From the NCBI GenBank assembly GCA_949361645.1, contig OX442423.1, positions 8,278,624 to 8,342,623 of the forward strand: 64,000 nucleotides of DNA, written 5' to 3'. The DNA is from Spongilla lacustris (taxonomy: Eukaryota; Porifera; Demospongiae; Spongillida; Spongillidae). The first letter of the stretch is position 1. Each line of letters starts with the position of its first letter. The notes under the pieces are model-generated. The model had not been told where the DNA came from, searched no databases, and saw only the letters and a program-made list of their open reading frames with translations. The translations under genes were made by a program, and so were the position numbers. This document shows, piece after piece, positions 9,431 to 23,215 of the stretch.

Positions 9431-12244
9431 AATATGTGCCACAAGAAAGCTACACAGTCACCGGTGCTACTACCGGTCTGGTGGAGGTATCAAACAGGAG
9501 TGCAGGTTGGAACGGGAAGTGCTGTAAGACTGTACATGTACCTCAACTTGTTGAGAGGCCATGGTGGAATAGTGAGTCGATGATGGCTCTTGACAGGGTG
9601 TCAGCCTCACCTATATATACCTCTAAATGTGTTGGATGTCAGTTGTGTATTTATATATGGCGTGTTGCAATTGATGGTTTGCATGCTTACACATATGCCA
9701 AATGTTAGCGGCTTGACCCTCAGGACCCCAGTACTAGTATTCGCTGACACATTGTTGTAGGAAGAGCACCTGTTGCGAGTGATATGATGGTACATCCTGG
9801 CGGTGGTGTGCCAGTAGCACGTGCCAATGCGGTGGCAACAAAAGCCTTTTCCAACACAGAGTCTTGGTTTTGTCTGCTAATGCATCTATTATTCATTAGT
9901 AGCGCTGCATCAGTAAAATAAAAATGACAATCTTTAATTGTTCAATAGTAACAAAGAGCTATCGCTCGTGCGAGTCTATTCTATTTATGTATCACCTAGT
10001 ATTAAGGTCAATTACGTCATCTTGTCTAATATGTGATATGTGACATGCGCCAGGGACCTAGTACATGCTTTTCCTTTTAAATTATCTTTCCTTGAACTTT
10101 TGTAAGGGATTTCTATACAGCGATCGAAACATTTTCATTTACAATTCATTTTGTACTTGCTGTGTTTCTTCGATTCGTTTGTAAGGACTTTGTCAATTTG
10201 AAGTCTAGCTAGCTATTCAATACAAATTATATGCAATCACACGTGCATTTTTACATATATTAAATCTAAATCTATACCAGTTCCTACGATTCATTACCAA
10301 ACTTACCACGACTTCAAGAGCGCACCGAGCTTCTTTTTGTAGCGTACGTAGCTTCCTTACCACATCAAGCTATTTATAAGAATGGAGACTGTACGTAGAG
10401 TAATATAAGTACGTGTAGCGCGCGCGCATTGTATAAGCTATAGTTGTATGCATCAGCCATGCGTGTAGAAACTATAATAGCCTTCATATATCATACTCCA
10501 TAAGTACGATCTAATTTATAAAGCAATGAATTACTCCTTGTCGCATCGGTATAGTCTTGCCTAATGCAGATCTATACCCCACTTATGTATAGCTATAGTA
10601 TAGAAACGACGCATTATGCTATTAAACGAAATGACGGTCCGCATATGCGCATCCGGATATGAACATTAAATTATTCGGACTGTGACACGTGCTACATGCA
10701 TGTACGTTCCGTACAAGGTTTCAGCAACCCGGCCGACGTGTTCCGTATAAAGTTTCGACGCGGTATGTCTTAAAGCCATGTGGGACAATGAATACGACTC
10801 AAGCTAGGGTACATTGTACGTTCTTGACATGGAATGATAAGGTTTTGACAGTGATGCGTTGTCATGCGTGTTGCTTGAGCAGTTAGTAAGTTTTTGGGAG
10901 GCTAGTTTAATACAACTTGACCCAGTCTGTCACCATATATATAAACGTCATGGCATAACATGCAATGTACAATGTATAATAACGTCACTATATAACGGGT
11001 ATTTGTATATAATATGTATATATGCATATGTATCGATCACATACTAAATAAAGTCATGTATGTACTTGCATTATTCCATGTCATTTGGGAACTGATAGTG
11101 TACCGATAATGTACTTATGCATGCATGCATGCAAGCAGTCATATGTTGTGTTTGAATACTTGATTCCATTCTGCTAAAGGACTAATCAGTGGTTGCATGC
11201 TTATATTGAAATTCTTCTCTCTTCTACACTAGGCAGCATAGCAAGTTTTGCCATGAGCCTACAGGAAATGAGTATGCACCTAAACATCTAGTAGCTGAGC
11301 TGTTTTTGTATTGTATTATTGCAACTTCTACATGTACTCATTTATCAAAAGAACTTTTATCTTTTAGATGGTGTCATTTCTTCACCTTGGGCATGCATGC
11401 CCAATGCATGATTAACAGTTGAATGTCACCTGAATTTTATACCTATAGGTATGATGATGCAGGGCGTACCATAAATTAAATAATTCTATCTTTGTGTAGG
11501 GAACCATTCCCAAAGGATCAAGTTGCTTGGTGAAGTTGATGATCTCATCACATCAAAAAGGCCAGATAAGGGCTGGCTTATGATAAGGGTTTGGGTATAC
11601 GATATCAGCTGTGCATTAGCATGAAATGGGGCTGTGCAACTGGAAGCAATACTGACCCTCCCACGTGCACATGGCTATTTTTGTCATGAGGTATTATAAA
11701 TTTTAAAACTTGAACACAGATTAATACTGCATGTATGATAAGTACTGCATGTATGGTCTTCACAATTATGTAATCAGCATGCAAAGCCTCACTGGTTAGA
11801 AACAGGTACTTTATGTAGAGGATGTAAAGAATTTTTTCCCTAGCTGTATTTGTACATTGCAGTTTGTCCCGGGGCACACTGAATTTATGAAGCTTTTGAT
11901 TCACAATTAGTGCAAACTGATACCGCAGCATAAAATACATACATCAAATAAGAATAAAATACTATGTTGGCAGAACCAATAGCATCATCCATCCCAACTA
12001 CACTTCTCCTCCTGTTGTAAGTAGTATGTAAAAATGTTACTCTCTGCATGCAAGGCTGGCAACAAGGTAAATATAGAATGTTTCCAGAAGTCACACGACT
12101 GAGTTTTTTAATCAGTCCGAAAGGTTTCAAACTGACATGTTTCAGACCAAAAATGTACCAAGAGTACTAAAAATTGTAAACCTTGTTTTGTTATTTATTC
12201 GCGCCTGGTGCAGAATTCACTGACAAAAGCTATATTATGTTACA
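9431..12244. other. No gene recognised
   Basis: Only short frames without recognisable domains. The stretch is AT-rich with many ACATGTA-type words; I find no splice-supported exon or RNA gene. Confidence 0.4.
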
Positions 12245-12990
12245 CTAAGCCTTGATGTTAGACCAATGTATGCTAAGCCTTGATGTTAGGCCAATGTGTG
12301 CTAAGCCTTGATGTTAGGCCAATGTGTGCTAAGCTTTGATGTTAGTGCTAAGCCTTGATGTTAGATGTGTTAAGCCTTGATGTTAGATCAATGTGTGCTA
12401 AGTAAGTCTTGAGGTTAGACTAATGTTTGCTAAGCCTTAATGTTAGACCAATGTGTGTTAAACCTTGATGTTAGACCAATGTGTGTTAAACCTTGATGTT
12501 AGACCAATGTGTGTTAAACCTTGATGTTAGACCAATGTGTGTTAAACCTTGATGTTAGACCAGTGTGTGTTAAGCCTTGATGTTCTGTTAATGTGTGCTA
12601 AGCCTTGATGTTAGACCAGTGTGTGTTAAGCCTTGATGTTAGGCCAATATATGTTAAGCCTTGACATTAGACCAATGTGTGTGTGTGCTAAGCCTTGATG
12701 TTAGACCAATGTGTGTTATGAATGTGTGCTAAGCCTTGATGTTAGATCAATGTGTGCTAAGCCTTGATGTTTTGCTGTTAGACCAATGTGTGTTAAGCGT
12801 TAGACCAATGTATGTAATACCTTGATGTTGGACCAATGTGTGTTAAGCGTTAGACCAATGTATGTAATACCTTGATGTTGGACCAATGTGTTTAAGCGTT
12901 AGAACAATGTATGTAATACCTTGCATGATGTTGGACCAATGTGTGTTAAGCCTTGCTGTTAAGCCAATGTTTGCTAAGCCTTGATGCTAG
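12245..12990. repeat. About 28-bp degenerate minisatellite
   Basis: Around 27 imperfect copies of a unit containing GCTAAGCCTTGATGTTAGAC then CAATGTGTG. Unit length varies through internal deletions, and a sub-family (TTAAGCGTTAGACCAATGTA) appears towards the right end. No coding potential. Confidence 0.9.
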
Positions 12991-13276
12991 ATCACCATAC
13001 AGCACATGTGATATAGATAGCCATCAAGATGGAAGCTCCAAGATAACACAGGTGTGGCCTACCAGAGTGTAACCACAGCCCTTATGCCTTAGGAGTGCAG
13101 TTTGAAGAGGAGCCTGTATAAAGTGTTGAATGTATGGACCTAGTGGATGGACCATAACCTTTTGAAAGGGTCTCATATGATGTGGACATGGGGCAAGGGA
13201 CCATCAAGAGCTTGTGGTTACAGTCCACATGGAGCATGTCAGTCCACATGGGGCAGGGGCCTTATGGACCCAACTC

Positions 13277-13323
13277 AGTAGCACAAATATGGACACAGTA
13301 ACTGTGTCCATATTTGTGCTACT
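13277..13323. repeat. Perfect 47-nt palindrome
   Basis: Two 23-bp arms (AGTAGCACAAATATGGACAC and so on) around the single central A at 13300. The pairing stops at 13276/13324. A third partial copy of the arm (ACAAATATGGACA) follows at 13371. It could form a cruciform, or a stem if transcribed. Confidence 0.9.
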
Positions 13324-14052
13324 TATATTTAATGGACACATACATTACATATTTGGAACTATTAAGTATACAAATATGGACATTGTTGGGTATGTGTAGG
13401 CTGGCACATTATTCAACACCTGGGGTGCCATTTAGTCGAGGCCGGATCACCTTTGTGTGCTGGACCACCTTTGTATCACAACTGAAGGTTCCCCATGTCC
13501 TTTAATCACACAATAGGTCCTTGTAAGAGTACATTTGGGTAGTATCTTTGTTTCTCACCTACAAGAAGTTAGGTAAATATGAATAGCACCAGGGATGCCA
13601 TGCACTAGTAAGCATGATATGTCAGGAGAGTTCAAAACTGACATATGCTTTGGATGGGTCTGAGAACTAGACTATAAGAATGATTATGGGAACATTGTTA
13701 GTGTTCATAGCGCGCGACCTTACGCTATAAATAAAAGGGGAGGCCGCGGTCATGTTGTTCGATGTCCACAGATATGATATGGAATCGCGTATCGCATACA
13801 TGTACCGGAAAGGTCGTGCGCGCGCGCAATGTTTTTGTTTTGCATTGTTCAAACTCCACAATGAATGCCTTTTAAAAGCAAGCATGCATACACATGTACA
13901 AATATAAGGGCTGTTTATAGTTTTTATTCACATCGAGCTCGAGCGCGCATATCGAATCCTTAAATTTTTAATGCTTCCGCTAGGCTTTTTGGAGGCATTA
14001 GGTTTATAATTAGAACTATACCCCACGTAAATGGCCAATTAAATGGGACAGT

Positions 14053-14769
14053 TCATGCGAAAATGTCCGATGTTTTATAATCTTATAATGCTATAAAAGT
14101 GCTTCTTGTTTGAATCGCTATATCTTCCGAACGCTAGCCCGCCATAACTTTAGGTAGGAGTAATCAAATCGCTTCAAATTCGGTTTGTAGGTACAGAGGT
14201 CCTATACCTATCGATTTGTACTGTTCGTTAAATTTTATGCTCCATTACGGAGATGCAGCTGAACAAACTACGTGCACTTTTTCCCGCTCGATTCGCGCCA
14301 ATGATATAAGCGAGACGCGATTTGCCAAAATCATTGGAGCGAATCGAGCCCGGTGGGAAAAAATGCACGTAGTTTGTTCTACTGTATCTTCGTAATGGAG
14401 CATAAAATTTAACAAACAGTACAAATCAATAGGTATAGGACCTCTGTACCTACATGAAGCGTAGACTCGTACCCAGACCCACGTCACAGCAGCGGATGGA
14501 TTACATCACTGCACCGCTACGTGGAAGTAGATTACTCCTACCTAAAGTTATGGTGGATTTGAACCCGGTCGGGTATCGAGCGTTGCAATACTGGCGTGGA
14601 GCAAGTGCAAGACTCCAAAATGTAATTTATCATTACAAAATGGTGTAGTATGAACTGTTGAAAATAGGAAGTCGATAGCGTTTAGCGTTCGGAAGATATA
14701 GCGATTCAAACAAGAAGCAATTGTTATAACATTACAAGGTTATAAAACATTTTCGCGGAAACACTGCAT
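14053..14769. mobile_element. Fold-back (long inverted repeat) element
   Basis: The left arm from about 14053 and the right arm to about 14769 are reverse complements over long blocks. Examples are GAATCGCTATATCTTCCGAA at 14113 against its complement near 14690, and the block around GGTACAGAGGTCCTATACCT at 14191 against 14435. The central loop is near 14300. The right arm carries an extra roughly 60-130 bp not matched on the left. No transposase frame is present, which fits a MITE or fold-back transposon. Ends and target duplication are not sharply defined. Confidence 0.75.
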
Positions 14770-15027
14770 CTTGAGCGAGCCATAGTAGATACCATGCTCA
14801 TTTTAATTAAGCCCAAAATGCTTCCCTCGCTAACCCTATGGTAAGCCAATACGATATTATTTTAGTCAATATTTTGGAGGTGGAGACCAATTTCTATGGC
14901 CGCAAACAGCTGCGAACGCTTATTACGGGGGCTGGCGTTATCTATTAATTTTCCAAAAAAAAACAAACAAAAAAAAAAATGTAGTTCCATAAATTGTGTT
15001 GTGATGTGGCGGAATTTGTCAAATAGA

Positions 15028-15084
15028 CACACACACACACACACACACATACACACACACATACACACACACATACACACACGT

Positions 15085-15116
<32 letters not shown>

Positions 15117-15120
15117 ACAC
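15028..15120. repeat. (CA)n microsatellite with periodic TACA interruptions
   Basis: CA repeats broken at regular intervals by ATACACACACAC units. Confidence 0.95.
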
Positions 15121-15129
15121 AATCAAGGA

Positions 15130-17100
15130 AAGAAGGCTGATCAAGCCAGGAGGGCTCAGGCATTTTGAGAATTGCACAGGATCATGTATTCATGTATTCC
15201 CAGCCTGCATTTTGTACAACAATGATGCTGAATGACTAAATCAACCATTTAGAGTGAGATAAAAAATAAAAAAACTACCGACTGGGGATCGTTGAACAAA
15301 ACCCAGAAGCTGGAAATACGATATTTTATCCTGTGCTGTGCTGAAGCAGCAATACATTTCATTTTGGTTTTCAGAATTTGAGGAGTGGGTGTAGGTGGCC
15401 AGGTGCTTAGCAGTTTTTTGAATTTTCCATTAGCAGTTCAAGAGGAGCACAAATCCAATTTCTCTCGAGACAACCCAGAGCACTGTTGTCATTCAACCAC
15501 TGCAGTATAGGCACCTGAGGTCTGACCAGCTAGCGAACAATGGAGCAATGGAATTGAATTGAACAAAACACGGGAGGTGCATGCAAATTCCCTTCCACAT
15601 CACTTATGTAACCCCTCTTACAAATCTTGCATACATGTACATGGCACATCCTTGCATATCACATGACAATAATGTAATACCATACTCACCCAGCAAATTA
15701 CATAGCATACATGTACATGTAGCTGTGTTGCACAGTGGCATAGGGCAAAGGGGCAAAATCCCTCCCCCCAGACTACACACACACTTTTTCTTTTTTCAGG
15801 AGGAGGGGAAACCCCTCCCCCCCAACATTTGAAGGCTCTGCAGGAAGATAGGCAGGATTTTGTAAAGGGGGGATAATAATCAGAAGGGCAATGTATGCAG
15901 CTGATGAAGTCAAGCTTATTTCTATAGTACGCACATACTGGTTTATACAGATAGTAAATTTGGGGTCGAAATGGGGGTTTGTACAAACCTGTATCCACGT
16001 ACATTCATATAGATAGCTACAGCACATTTACACACTAATATATGTCTAGCCCTCTCACCATACAACATAAGCATATTTTCAATTCCCGTGAGTACATTTG
16101 GCCAATCGCGATCACAAGGGGCACTATATTGGTATTCAGCCCAATTGCAAGGGGTCCCCTTCCCCAGTTTTATTCTACCCCCGCCTTTAAATACACTGAC
16201 ATACTCATCATACGTATCTCTTGTCAGAAAAAGGTTAGATGATTACTAGTACATGCACATGCACATGTATGTGCATATGATCTATTCCTGCGTATTACAA
16301 AGCCCTTCACCTTGTCAGACAGTATTAAATACATGTCCCCCTGTTAATGACATCATATCCTAATACAAAATTCAAGATTTGTGATGATGTCCTCAATAGG
16401 CAAGGAAAGAGGCATGTTGTGGCAGTCTTTTAATCAATACGGTTTAAAATTTGCTGCCCTTTCTATATGCTGTTGGGCCCACAGTTAAATCTATGTAAGC
16501 AAGATGCAGGAAGAAAATTTCATGATATTTTTGATAGATTTTAAATTTATAAACGAAAACATAATCTAGCATTGATTGTGTGAGTATGAAGTATTTGTAA
16601 CTGGCAGGAGCCCATCCATTAATTTAGAATGTGACTTCATTGCTATCAAGGATATTTAATTATTACATGGATTAGAAATGCGTCATATACGTACATATAA
16701 ATTTGTTGACGCCATCCTCGGTAACACCTTGTGAGCCACTTTGTCTGTGTTGAAGATAAGGACGTAGAAACTGTAGCAAGAGTTATAATGCCTGATAAGT
16801 GTTTAATATACCATTCCAAAGCATTTTTTGTTTTTTTGAGTAAATTTAGTCTCGTGAGCCCAACTTAGTTCTTTTTCCCCCCAGACCCCTATTAACCATA
16901 GAATTGAGAATGACTACGATGTTGTACTACAACGATGACCCAGAAGCTTGAAAAGTACCACATCTTCCAATAAGGTGATCCCCCTGTTGAGAAAAGTGGT
17001 TTACAATAACCAGGATAGCGTTACGTTATAATATACGTTTCTAATCCATGTAATAATTATGTACAGAGTGTACAGAGGTCCCTCAAAGATACCTTCTCAT
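15130..17100. other. No gene recognised
   Basis: Mixed intergenic sequence; frames are short and contain no recognisable motif. Confidence 0.4.
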
Positions 17101-17269
17101 CAGTATGGATGCTGCTCATCAGCGTCAAAAACTTTCAGCCGACAGTCAAGTACAGGGGAGAGCCCATTTCAGGTAGGCGATATCGTTTGGTTGTAGATAC
17201 AAGCTGTGATGACTGGTTTGAGCAGAAAGTTATCATCTTTGTGGCGGGGACCCTATACAATTTTGGACA

Positions 17270-17620
17270 AAGTTACCTTGGTCAACTATAAGATACAATA
17301 ATGGTCACCCTGGACCAACTAGCAGAATGGAGAGGAATGTTGGACACAGTCGTCCAGACCAGCCAGATGTTGCCAGTGGGCATGTTATGGTAGAGGAAGA
17401 AGATGAAAAAGAGGAAGCTATGATCTAAGAAGAGGCCATCAGAGACGATGTAGAAGAAGCACTGGTCCTTGGAGAAGAGGAAGCTATGGTCCAAGAGGGT
17501 CCCATCACAAATGAGGATGAAAGTGGTGAAGATATTGGACCAGAAAAGGAACAGATTGAAATTTCTCTACCAGTCAAAAGATACCCTCAACGTATTCGAA
17601 ACCCCCCTGTCCGGCTATAA
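17270..17620 (+). pseudogene. LTR-retrotransposon pol C-terminal remnant
   Basis: One frame reads through an acidic Glu/Asp-rich stretch to a tail ending KRYPQRIRNPP, the characteristic basic R-x-P/N-PP end of LTR-retroelement polyproteins. It terminates at TAA 17618. There is one internal stop near 17426, and the upstream pol domains are gone or unrecognisable. A polypurine tract and a candidate LTR follow directly, which supports the assignment. Confidence 0.6.
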
Positions 17621-17675
17621 GATCATATCACATGGACATGCACCTTGTGTGGACACAAGAAACTGAAGGGGGAAT

Positions 17676-17809
17676 TGTAATGAACTAGTGGTTAACACCT
17701 GAGGTGTTAGTACACATGTTCAACCCTTATATAGGTAGCTAGCATATTTGTCTGTCGATATACTTCATTTGTGTGCTCTTTTCTATTAAACTAGTAGACC
17801 TACGTTACA
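17676..17809 (+). repeat. Candidate 134-bp 3' LTR
   Basis: Begins TGTAATG right after the purine tract AGGGGGAAT and ends ACGTTACA, so the ends form the inverted pair TGTAA/TTACA expected of LTRs. Internally there is a TATATAGG TATA-like box and an ATTAAA polyadenylation-like word. No matching 5' LTR was found in the window. It is very short for an LTR, so some doubt remains. Confidence 0.5.
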
Positions 17810-18184
17810 TAGGCACCAGGTAGCTTGTTGGGACAGTTAGTAATCCCACACACTCCAGGCAGCAGCAAATAATTATGATAGTGTGATACACTGAGCCATG
17901 GAAGTGGATAATGTTCCATCCTTTGGAGGGGAGTTTTAAGTCTCATCCCTGGTTGATAAAAAGGGTAGCTGGTTAGTTTTTTTTTTTTTTTACCAGGCGT
18001 CGTCCCCTACTCATATATTATGACAGCCCATAGTTTTCTAGGTACCATTTAAACCAAATAGTTAAATGTAGGGGGTAAGTGCGATATGGGGACTATTATT
18101 TAGACAGCCTAGCATCACTTCTGTCCATGACACCTTTTGGGGTATCAAGCAAGTCCCTGTTCATCAGGTTTAAGATATGGAGGC

Positions 18185-18318
18185 AAAAGGATTGGGGCAA
18201 AGCTAAGGATTGTAGCAAAGCTTAGGATTGAGGCAAAGCTAAGGATTGAGGCAAAGCTAAGGATCGAGGCAAAGCTAAGGATTGAGGCAAAGCTAAGGAT
18301 TGAGGCAAAGCTAAGGAT
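18185..18318. repeat. 18-bp tandem repeat, about 7 copies
   Basis: Unit GCAAAGCTAAGGATTGAG with small changes. The unit is a multiple of three, so frames stay open on both strands, but there is no start context or flanking gene. Confidence 0.9.
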
Positions 18319-18399
18319 CAACCATACACACCTATTCTCTAATGTCCATACACTGTGATCTCTATTTAAAGCCATTCTTTGCATGATAGTCGAACTCAC

Positions 18400-21130
18400 A
18401 TGACACCTAGCAAAACTAATGCGGACAAATAATATACCTTCACTGACTCATACATGGATTTCAATACACAATGCCCCCTCTCCCTCCCCCACAATACACT
18501 ACATGTATGCCCCCACAATACCCTCACCCCTCCACCACAGACACACTACATAAAGTTCTATCCCACAAGGACACACCCACATAAAGCTCTATCCCCTTTC
18601 ACCACAGACCTGGTATAGTGACCACAGACAACAAACCCCTTCCCCCAGGCCCCTCCTCCTGTTCCGCAAGCACAGAATGAGGACTCCTGGGCATGCCAGC
18701 ATAGAACAATGTACTCCCCACACGTTACCAAGAATACCACCATTTCTAAATTCCCCAACCATAAATCACACGGTTTTTGTATTTTGTCCAGCGTTTTAAG
18801 AAACATCAGTCACTTATTATAGATGATAGGGTCATTATAACAAGGCAGGGATTGAACACAGAAGTGTAACAGCTCCATTTGCCACTCCTACCCACTGCTT
18901 CTTTCTTATGTATAAAATCAGATTCATTATTTGTATCATTCAAAAATTTTCCCCCTGCAGATTGTAACTGTGAATCATTATAATTAATTGTACAAAGTGA
19001 TTGTTTGAGTAGAGCAACACCATGCACTCATGGGGGAGGGGGAGTGGGGAGGGGGAGGGGGAGTTTGTAGAGATCTGAAATCTGGAAGGTATGTGATTGA
19101 ATGGTATAACGTGTCATGATTGTGTAACTTTGTATTCATTGTTGCAGATTCATACTTTGTGTGATTTTATTGCATCTGCCCAATGATGATAGTATTGTGC
19201 CTGAACCAAAGAAGTTCAAAGAGACACTTCTATCGCATGCATGATGTGAACATCTTCATACAGAGGTGTACCTTTAACATGCAAACACACCTCTTCAATG
19301 AGTGGATCAATGTGAGATCGTCACATAATACTTCTGATGCAGCAGTCCAATATCGTAAAAGATGCTATTTTAGCTGATATCGAAGCCTCTACAGTGAGAT
19401 CAAAGATTTCGTTGACTTGAAAATACAAGTGATAGAACAAAACAATACATATTGAAGGCTTTAAACCTAAGAACTGATGTTTGCATTTGGGTGTGGTGAA
19501 AGGAGGTCCTTAGTTGCAACAAGATACATCCGGATAAGATAAGATGAAGCTGGCTTGCTCCATTTTGTAAGGCATTCATTCCTTCATGTCACAACAATCC
19601 TCAATACATGTACAAAACCAAGAGGACTCTAACTACATGTACTTCACATCAATTGGAGTACGTACCAATACCATTTTAAATTAAGGTACACAACCGTCAC
19701 ATAGTGGTGCAAGGGAATCGTTGATTTACACGTCTGTTTTATTGCTGCATGCATATGCCATGCAATGCAACTCAACCTTCATGCACATGTAACTGAGAGA
19801 CTGAGAGACATCCATCAAATGACACATTGATATCATTCCCACTCTGAGGGAGGTATATTTGCTGCATTGAGCTAATCACCGCATCAGTGGCTGGTAACAT
19901 ACCTCTACCATGCATAATTTGTATGCGTGTATGTGTGAGGCTATGCTAATTTAAACGTTCTCAGTGGCTAAACGTGATACGCTCTTCTGTTTTCTGAACC
20001 CCAAGCTTACCTGTAAGGGCTGTAACTTGATCCCGAGAAGAAGCAGTCCAGAGATCGATAGAGACCGTCGCAACTCGTAAGATGTGCAGTTATTAATTTC
20101 ATGTAGTGGTAAGATTAAAACTGATTAATAATCCTCGGGAACATACGAAAATGGTAAGCAGTTTACTCTTGTATAATAGAGACTTACACATGTAATGTTT
20201 TGCAGTATTTCTACATGATGTAGGAATACTGTAGGCCTCTATATTATGGCTAGAACATACAACATGTCCGTTTAAGGTAAACCGCAACCGCATGCATGCT
20301 GCTGTTAAAAAGAACGCGGTTAAAAGCGAGGTTAAGAGTTACAAAATAGGCCTAGGACGGCTGCTTAGTTTACATGTACATGCATGTCGTTCGTGTAAAA
20401 TGACATTAATTTGCTCGAAACGAAGAAAACTTCAGTGAAAGCATACACAAGTAGACCTACATATATCAGGCCTGAATCTCAAGAACTTGAGATACCATGT
20501 AGGTGAACTATAGAAGCCTGTACTCAGTTAAAATAAAACTCATTGACACCCAGTAACATTCATTGCTCTGAGCAGACAGTGGGGACATATAGCTCAAATC
20601 TGTTGTTGCCCTCCTGCGTTTCTCAGACAATTACCAGGTATTGTCTCGTTTAGCAACTCACCTTGCAGCAATATGGTAGCTACAATGTAGCTACTGCTGC
20701 TGGAGTTATCCTGTCCAGGACTGTTCAAAAACTGACATATGGATTTATTATCATTAGCTGCACCATAACACTTGTAATTTAGAGGGGTGTGATAACCTAA
20801 TAGTTAACATTAGGAGGAAAAAACTACACATGTATCACGACACACAAAAAAAAAAAAGGTAAAAGTCTAATTGATCCGGCTCTCTGGTAATTTTCACTTT
20901 TCTTTTGCATCAATGAGGTCGATTTACGTATTGCCAAGGCCATCAAATTTTTGAGTTGACTATGTTGTTTTTTCTTTTTTTAATACAGATAATGAAATAC
21001 TGATTAGTCCAATCACATTAAAATTAAGTTAGCCAAATGTTAGGATCACATGCTCACTCAGTGCTTAGTACAATGTAATATGTACTGATATGTTCATGCG
21101 ATGCATTATGCATTCCTTCAGCAGCCTACA
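18400..21130. other. No gene recognised
   Basis: Includes a C-rich stretch (about 18470-18560) and a purine-rich run near 19030-19070. No exon is supported. Confidence 0.35.
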
Positions 21131-21136
21131 GCTGGC

Positions 21137-22377
21137 ATGACAGGCATAATACATGTACTCTTAATGTGCACAATCTACACGTACTACCAAGGTAAGACTG
21201 TATGGGAGAACTACATATAAGTTATCTGCTGTTCCCAATATCCATTTCAGCTGGTGCCCAGTCCTTCGCATGTGATGCCGCACTCTCCACACCTCTCTGT
21301 CCTGGGTCTGATGTAGAGTGTAGCTGCACTGTAAAAGGGACTACCTCATCCACTCGATGGGTTTTCCAGGGCAGAGATTTCCTTTGCCCTGGTAACATCA
21401 TTCAGCTAGCCCAGGCTCCCCCATGTCTGGTGGACGGAGGTGGAGCATGTGGGCCATACCTCAGAGCGGGCTATGAGGTCATGGGTGTGGGTGTGGCTTC
21501 ATGCTCCACCTCAACAAGTGTGCTACACATTGTGGCACACGATCAATTTGATGAACTTATAGTCGAGTGTTGGGACATGTCCCGTGGACCGGGAGATATG
21601 ATCGGAAACATCTCTCTGCACATATTAGGTACAATGTGACATCACTGTCAAAACTGATCAGTGAGTTCATGGATGTAAAGTGTATGCACCTCCATGCTAT
21701 ACAAGGTGTAAATGCCTACAGTACATGTGGTTGAATCATAGTCAAATGAAGGTCAAACAATAAATCTAGCTAAGCTTAACAGCTAATGTCTATATGCAGG
21801 GCAGGGAAGTAGTGACCTCACCAGCTAGCTGTGAGCAATTTGCTAAGTCCAGTGCACAATTGGTACAGATTCCATCCTATCATTTGAGTTCAGTATTTTG
21901 TCAGATTTTAGTCTCATTATACTATGAGGTTTTGTTTAGTTCATTAATACATAAATTATGCATGTAGCATGAAGGCACACCATAAGTCCATATTCACATG
22001 TAGCCTTAGACCTCATTGCATGTAGCCTTAGACCTCATTGCATGTAGCCAATTGCCTTCTATTCACAGCACTGCTCACCACTGCTACTGCCCCTCCCACC
22101 ATGGCCACTCCCACCACGGCCACTCCCACCATGGCCACTCCCACCACGGCCACTCCTACCACTGCCACGGCCACTCCCACCACTGCCACTCCCTCCTCCA
22201 GGCCCTCCAGTACAGGTATGGATGTGATGTCAACGATGTTCCCCCTTATCCTCCTCCCCATCCCCAGATCAGGGAGCCATTGCTGTGGGCGTGGTTGTTC
22301 CCATCATTGCTCTAACCATCATCATCATCATCAGTGCTATTGTTGTCATGGTACTTAGAAGGAATTATCTAAAGTAA
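21137..22377 (+). CDS. Receptor C: signal peptide-Ig-stem-TM protein with minimal tail
   Basis: Four exons in continuous phase 1: leader 21137-21191 (MTGIIHVLLMCTIYTYYQ, hydrophobic), Ig 21251-21628, Thr/Pro/Ala stem 22069-22215 (repeated TTATPTMATP), and TM plus end 22268-22377 (AIAVGVVVPIIALTII, then RRNYLK and TAA). The total is 690 nt, 229 residues. The Ig module has cysteines in VECSC and VECWD with STRW between them, as in receptors A and B. It also has an extra cysteine set (LCPG, PPCLV, GACG) shared by the family. It differs from A and B in lacking FN3 domains. With only about six cytoplasmic residues it cannot signal by itself, so a co-receptor, decoy or adhesive role is possible (inference). 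All splice sites are GT-AG. The stem is mucin-like and probably O-glycosylated. Confidence 0.8.
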
Positions 22378-22739
22378 TTAATGCTTTGCCAAGTACAGTT
22401 AATAGCATGCTGATGACCTACATGTATGGGTATGGGTTTAGAGTTGTGCAGCATGGGAATGGGGCTACATGTACTAGTGTGCATGCAGTATGGATTGGAG
22501 CATTGGGACAGTTATAATTGCACAAGCATGGTACATGTGTTGCTGGATAGGAACATCTGAAAACTTGTGCATACATAATCATAATGTCCACTGGTCATAA
22601 TCTGAGTGCACAGCTACATGTAGCTAGGTGGCAGCATCTCTGATGACCTGAGCTGTTGGAGCAGAATACTTATATATTGAGCTCAACTGGATCAAAAAGA
22701 ATCTACCAACCATTCAGTCAGTTTTGAACCATTCATGCA

Positions 22740-22935
22740 GCTAGCTATAGCCATGCATGGGGTATGTATGCTCCAGCTAGCCATGGGGTATGTATGCTCC
22801 AGCTAGCCATGGGGTATGTATGCTCCAGCTAGCCATGGGGTATGTATGCTCCAGCTAGCCATGGGGTATGTAATGGACAGTATGCTCCAGCTAGCCATGC
22901 ATGGGGTATGTATGTATGCTCCAGCTTACTGCTAG
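22740..22935. repeat. 26-bp tandem repeat downstream of receptor C
   Basis: Copies of CCATGGGGTATGTATGCTCC followed by AGCTAG, about six, the last ones with insertions. A single unit is present at the paralogous position 28383-28415, so the expansion is local. Confidence 0.85.
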
Positions 22936-23215
22936 CCATGTAGGTGTGTTACTTTGCTAATCTCCTTATCGACGTCTCATCACATGCCGAGAGAGCTAGA
23001 GATATCGACCGACGTCGTATTGAAGAAATCTATTAAAAGGCACATGCAAGGCTGGACCCCAGCCCATCGCTACAGCCTATTCTACCGATCATTTTTCAAT
23101 GAACAAGGAGCTTTATAGATATCACTTCAGTGGTAGAGCAAGGATTTCGAGGAGGGGAGGGGCATGGTTTACGCTTTCGGCAATTGGCCCGTATGGCCTA
23201 TCTATACATGTACTG

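Noticed and set aside
14896..15168. Frame over the CA repeat at 15 kb
   Set aside because: His/Thr dipeptide product of a microsatellite.
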